From: Thioalkalivibrio sp. ALJ12
GTDB taxonomy: Bacteria; Pseudomonadota; Gammaproteobacteria; Ectothiorhodospirales; Ectothiorhodospiraceae
Assembly: GCF_000378305.1 (NCBI RefSeq)
Contig: NZ_KB899538.1
Location: 682,001 to 746,000 of the forward strand
Reading direction: 5' to 3'
DNA length: 64,000 nucleotides
Shown: positions 59,350-64,000 of the stretch, one piece after another
Layout of the letters: each line of letters begins with the position of its first letter
Numbering within the stretch: the first letter of the stretch is position 1
Program-made: the position numbers and the translations under genes
The notes under the pieces: generated by a model
Databases searched by the model: none
Seen by the model: the letters and a program-made list of their open reading frames with translations, nothing else
What the model was told of the DNA's origin: nothing

Positions 59350-60897
59350 TCAGCTCGTCGGCTGAGGGATCGCCAGTTCCCAGCGCTCGAGCACGACACC
59401 CATGACGCGATCCAAGTCGGTTCGGGCATTCTGGTAGTTGATGGCGGCATCCAGCAGGGATTGTTCCGCTTCGCGAAGATCGCGCTCTACGCTTTCCACC
59501 TCGAAGCCCGAGGATCGCCCCACGCCGAGTTTTTCCTGTTCGACGGCCACGGCCTGGCGCGCAAGCTCCAGCGATTGCTCCGCCAGGCGCAACTGATCCC
59601 AGCGACTCTCGAGGGCGTTCAGGTTGCGCTGCACCTCGATGCGGATGGAGGTTCGCAGCTCTTTAGTGCTCAGGCGCGCCTGGCGCTGCTCTACACGCGC
59701 CGTACCCAGGCGCTGCTGGCGAGCGGGGCGGTCGCCCCAGGGGATGCTGAGTTGCAGGCCTACCGTATGGCCGGGCGATTCCTCGAAGCCCTGCTCGATC
59801 GCGCGCGTGGTGGAAGGGGCATCGCCCCTGACCTCGACCGAGGCGGACAGGTCCAGTTGCCAGCGGTTGGCATCCTCGGCCAGCGTTCGATCGAGCGCGG
59901 CCAGTTGCTGGGTGACCAGCGACTGGCGCAGCTCCGGGCGCTGCTCCATGGCTATATCCAGCGCCTGGTCCGGGCTGGGTGCGTCAGAATGGAGCGCCTG
60001 TACGGAGCGGATATCGATGGTGTCTTCCGGCTCGACCGTCGTCCCCGGTTCCAGTCCGATCAGGCGTACCAGTTCCAGCTCGGCCTGGTCTCGGCGCTCA
60101 AGGGTCTGCTCGCGTTGCAGTTCCTGGCGCGCCAGGCTCTCGCGCGCGGGCGCCAGGTCCGCCGCGGAAAGCCGACCGCGGTCCACCAGTTCGCTGCGGG
60201 TTTCGAGGTTCTGGCGACTGCGCTCCAGGGCCAGTTCGGCCAGCTCCACACGCTGGTTCTCCAGAATCAGCGTGCGATAGGACTGGATCACCTGGGCGAG
60301 GGTGCTGGTGACCTGCGACTCCAGGACCAGCACGTTCCGTTCTTCATTCAGGTGTGCCCGCTCGACGGGGGCCCGCCCAATCTCCAGCCCGCCGCCGCGC
60401 AGTAGCGGTTGCCTGATGTCCAGCGTGACCTCAGACGTGCTGTCCTCCGTCCCATCGGGTGCGCTGGATTGCAGCACCCGCTCCACTCGCCAGTTCAGGC
60501 TGGCCTGTGCGCCTGTTGGGAGCGCCATGCTGGCTCCCGGAGCCACGCTGGCGGTCCGCGTGCGTGTGCCGTTCAAGCCGGCCGAGCGGTCTTCCCGCGC
60601 CTCGAGCGATACCGAGCTGCGGGGCTGGAACGTGCGTTCGGCCAGATCCAGGTTGGCCCGATCGAGCACGCGGCCTAGATACGCGCTGCGCAGCGACGCA
60701 TTGCGAGCGATGGCCAGTTGCAGTGCATCGCGCAGCGTGAGCCTCAGTGGCCCGTCCGCCGACTGATCGCCGGAGCCGACTACCGGGGCGGGCCCCGCGA
60801 CGCCGTTGCCGGATTCCGCAGGCAGGCTGCTCGCCCCGGCGCCCGTAGCCAGGAACAGCAGGCCGCCGAAGAATACAGGGTGCTTGAGCAGGCGCAT
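59350..60897 (-). CDS. TolC-family outer membrane factor (second)
   Basis: A 515-residue TolC-like protein. A signal peptide (about 1-22) is followed by LTLRDALQLAIARNASLRSAYL and the second repeat PDQALDIAMEQRPELR. It shares QPLLRGGGLEIGRAPVE and GRSSGFEVESVERDLREAEQ with the first TolC-like protein, so the two are paralogues. The ATG at 60897 gives a good signal peptide; the frame is open to 61098. It is on the minus strand, with no pump genes of its own beside it, so it may serve as an alternative duct for the export operon. Confidence 0.88.
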   Translation of the reverse strand: MRLLKHPVFFGGLLFLATGAGASSLPAESGNGVAGPAPVVGSGDQSADGPLRLTLRDALQLAIARNASLRSAYLGRVLDRANLDLAERTFQPRSSVSLEAREDRSAGLNGTRTRTASVAPGASMALPTGAQASLNWRVERVLQSSAPDGTEDSTSEVTLDIRQPLLRGGGLEIGRAPVERAHLNEERNVLVLESQVTSTLAQVIQSYRTLILENQRVELAELALERSRQNLETRSELVDRGRLSAADLAPARESLARQELQREQTLERRDQAELELVRLIGLEPGTTVEPEDTIDIRSVQALHSDAPSPDQALDIAMEQRPELRQSLVTQQLAALDRTLAEDANRWQLDLSASVEVRGDAPSTTRAIEQGFEESPGHTVGLQLSIPWGDRPARQQRLGTARVEQRQARLSTKELRTSIRIEVQRNLNALESRWDQLRLAEQSLELARQAVAVEQEKLGVGRSSGFEVESVERDLREAEQSLLDAAINYQNARTDLDRVMGVVLERWELAIPQPTS

Positions 60898-61164
60898 GGA
60901 GGCGGCGGAGGTCGCTCTCTCGGTCGGCAGGTGAGTTTCCGGCGACCGCCCGCAAACCGTGCGCGCCATCACATACCGGCAGTATCCCAACCTTGCCGCA
61001 ACCCCGTAAAGGCAGGGCAGGTTGCGCCATGATGGGTATCCAAAGGAAAGCCGCCGCAAACCGTCCGAATCGGCGCGGGTCGGCCACTTCGGCGCCATCG
61101 ACAGTCGCCCGCCTGTCGCGACGGTGTCTGCTCGAACAGCCAGGTCAAGGAACGAGAGTCTTGA

Positions 61165-61977
61165 TTATCGGCCTTGCAGCCTTCCTTTCAGGTCCAGCGT
61201 CAGGCACTTCATGCCGCCACCGGATTTCTGAAATTCGTCGATCGCCACCAGGTGCACCTCCATGCCGTGCTGCCGGTAGCGTTCGGCGAGTCCCGTGGCC
61301 CGGTCGCTGAGGACGATTCGCTCGCCATCGCTGACCGCATTGAGGCCGTAGGCCAGCGCATCGGCCTCGTTTGCCTCGATCACATTGGGCACACGATGAC
61401 GTACCGCCTCCAGGCTCTCGTGGGTAAAGGCGGGCGGATAGAGCGCAACGGTTTGGCCGTCGACCACCGTGAAAGCCGTGTCGAGGTGGTAGAAGCGGGC
61501 ATCGGTTAGCTGAAGGCTGACCACTTCCAGATCCAGAAATGACGCGAGCTCGGCATGCGCCGCCTGGTCACTGCGCCAGGGGTAGCCGGCGAAGAGCGTG
61601 TCGTTCCAGATCAGCGCGTCGCCTTCGCCCTCGAAATCGTGGCGGGGCTGGTAGAGCACCGTGAACCCCTGCTCGCGCAGCCAGCTTTCGAACCACCAGG
61701 TCTCGCCCTGACGCTCTGGATGCCTAAAGGTTGGCAGCGCCACCTTGTCACCCACGACAAGCGCGCCGTTAGCCGTGAAGACCATATCCGGAAACCCCTC
61801 GACGGGCGGAATCAGATGGACCTCCCAGCCAAGGGTCTGCGTATAGAGCTGATAAAGCGCCTCCCACTGCCGGGCCGCTGCGTCCGGGCACACGGGGCAC
61901 TCAAGGTCCATCCAGGGGTTGATCTCATAGTGGATGGCGAAGTGTTCCGGTCGGCACATCAAAACGGATTTCGCCAT
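61165..61977 (-). CDS. DDAH/amidinotransferase-family hydrolase
   Basis: A 270-residue protein of the arginine-modifying (pentein) superfamily. The start MAKSVLMCRPEHFAIHYEINPW, PDMVFTANGALVVGDKVALP near residue 68, YHLDTAFTVVDG (catalytic His region) and GGGMKCLTLDL (catalytic Cys near 262) match the bacterial dimethylarginine-hydrolase-like group. The true substrate is uncertain; these are often ornithine or arginine-derivative enzymes. The ATG at 61977 is the family start; upstream sequence (to 62166) has none. It is divergent from the gene at 62229. Confidence 0.88.
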   Translation of the reverse strand: MAKSVLMCRPEHFAIHYEINPWMDLECPVCPDAAARQWEALYQLYTQTLGWEVHLIPPVEGFPDMVFTANGALVVGDKVALPTFRHPERQGETWWFESWLREQGFTVLYQPRHDFEGEGDALIWNDTLFAGYPWRSDQAAHAELASFLDLEVVSLQLTDARFYHLDTAFTVVDGQTVALYPPAFTHESLEAVRHRVPNVIEANEADALAYGLNAVSDGERIVLSDRATGLAERYRQHGMEVHLVAIDEFQKSGGGMKCLTLDLKGRLQGR

Positions 61978-62228
61978 CGTGGTGCTCCACTGGTGACCGG
62001 GATCGGTACGAACACGCTTTTGACTTGAAACGTGCCAGCAAGGGTGCGTCCCTTCAAGTCCCTTCGTCGAGGTGCGTGAGCGGGCGCGCAGGGTTGGGTA
62101 GAGGCCGGCCCAGCATGGCTGCGCATCCCCCACAGTGGATAGCTGCATAGCTGGCGGGGGCGTCATGGAAATCTCGCAGGCGGTCTCGTACTCTGGCCCG
62201 CCATCTGTTCAACCCCGCTGGAGACATC

Positions 62229-62657
62229 GTGGTCAACATCCTGAACCCGTACGCCGACGATCAGCCCGAGCCGAAGCACATCCTCCTGCGTGCTCGCAGT
62301 GGCGAGGCGGTTTCGGCCAACTTCACCTTGCAGGATCGGCGGGGCCGGGAGAGCGCGGCGGAATACCTGTTCCATCTCTATTCCACCATCAAGCAGAAGC
62401 TCGGCGAGCCGGTCCTGGATACTGCGGCTCCATCACCGGACGACCAGGCCGCCATGCAGCGCCTGATCCTGTACTCGGCCGGCGCACACGACACCATGTT
62501 CGGCACCTTTAATGCCTCCAGCACCTCCTCGGAGATGCCGGAGGAGGAGCGCAACGAGTTCGTGGAGATCTTCCTGCTGGCCTGCGCCACGGTCATCGAG
62601 GGCCAACGGATCACCGTTGACCTGCAGCGCGGCCTCGTCACCGCAGAGGCGGCCTGA
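62229..62657 (+). CDS. Hypothetical protein (142 aa)
   Basis: A 142-residue soluble protein, acidic and probably alpha-rich: ESAAEYLFHLYSTIKQKLGE in the middle, RNEFVEIFLLACATVIEGQR near the end. I do not recognise a family. It begins with a GTG at 62229 with no strong ribosome site. No membrane or signal segment is seen. Confidence 0.55.
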   Translation: MVNILNPYADDQPEPKHILLRARSGEAVSANFTLQDRRGRESAAEYLFHLYSTIKQKLGEPVLDTAAPSPDDQAAMQRLILYSAGAHDTMFGTFNASSTSSEMPEEERNEFVEIFLLACATVIEGQRITVDLQRGLVTAEAA

Positions 62658-62832
62658 GTGCAACGGCCCCGGAATGCCCCCGTGCTGCAAGCAAGGGTTC
62701 GAGTGGCGGTCCCGGTTGGGTAGAAGCCGGCCGCGTAGCGGCGCGAAGCCTGTCCTCGCGAGGCCGGAACGGCGTGCGCCGGCAGGCACGCGACTGGAAT
62801 AGTCCGACCTGCCCAGCAGGAGCGCAAGCGAG

Positions 62833-62909
<77 letters not shown>

Positions 62910-62934
62910 GTAATCGGGGAGGGTACAAACGACT

Positions 62935-62973
62935 GCGGCGCCATTCTACCCGGAAAGGGAGAGATGGCGCCGC
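62935..62973 (-). terminator. Probable terminator after rpoD
   Basis: A 10-base stem (GCGGCGCCAT / ATGGCGCCGC) with a 19-base loop lies between the rpoD stop and the tRNA gene. On the minus strand it is followed by AGTCGTTTGT, a poor T run, so the call is tentative. Confidence 0.5.
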
Positions 62974-63015
62974 ATCGGCAGGGCACAGGCTCCGGCCGTG
63001 CGGCCGGGACGCCGG

Positions 63016-64000
<985 letters not shown>

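Overview
The window looks like a chromosomal segment of a GC-rich, sulfur-oxidising gammaproteobacterium, most like Thioalkalivibrio or another member of the Ectothiorhodospiraceae. This is inferred from gene content: a flavocytochrome c sulfide dehydrogenase (fccAB), proton-translocating transhydrogenase, type IV pilus genes, a split B12-dependent ribonucleotide reductase, and rpoD next to tRNA-Ile2. No species can be named from the sequence alone. Most genes are housekeeping; between them lie toxin-antitoxin modules and several families of short dispersed repeats.

Layout. 1-2.7 kb: 3' part of an Amt ammonium transporter and a FetAB-type exporter. 2.7-4.9 kb: three copies of a MITE-like repeat surrounding a RelE/ParD-like toxin-antitoxin pair and speE. 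4.9-9.4 kb: speA, ycgL, typA. 9.4-10.7 kb: a HEPN/MNT module bracketed by two copies of the typA 3' end and terminator. 10.9-16.4 kb: minor pilin genes (pilV frameshifted, pilX, pilW, two fimT/gspH genes, pilE) with visibly lower GC than their neighbours. 16.5-21.2 kb: an FGE-fold protein, higBA, a TlpA-like thioredoxin, nadA, and a second MNT/HEPN pair whose HEPN gene carries an in-frame stop. 21.2-28.4 kb: small hypothetical genes, a redoxin, fpr, a hydrolase, fccAB, a PilZ protein and two DUF proteins.

28.4-30.8 kb: a PepSY protein co-transcribed with a PhoPQ-like two-component system. 31-40.8 kb (minus strand): dadA, hrpA, a SPOR protein, argS, priA. 40.8-44 kb: an inverted pair of perfect DnaA boxes in front of priA, then pntAa-pntAb-pntB. 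44.4-50.7 kb: an HNH nuclease, hemH, a MoCF-domain protein, a 2OG-Fe(II) oxygenase, nrdJa-nrdJb. 51-61 kb is the most unusual region: a translationally coupled operon for a TolC-like outer-membrane factor, a membrane-fusion protein with an N-terminal PAS domain, a MacB-type ATPase and an FtsX-type permease. It is followed on the other strand by an Lnt-type N-acyltransferase, two tandem paralogous secreted proteins and a second TolC-like protein. The window ends with a DDAH-family hydrolase, a small hypothetical gene, tRNA-Ile2(CAU) and the 3' part of rpoD.

Best candidate for something undescribed: the MacAB/TolC-like operon whose periplasmic adaptor is fused to a cytoplasmic PAS sensor, together with its neighbours. 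Next are the toxin-antitoxin modules lodged between near-identical repeats, one of which has duplicated the end of typA.
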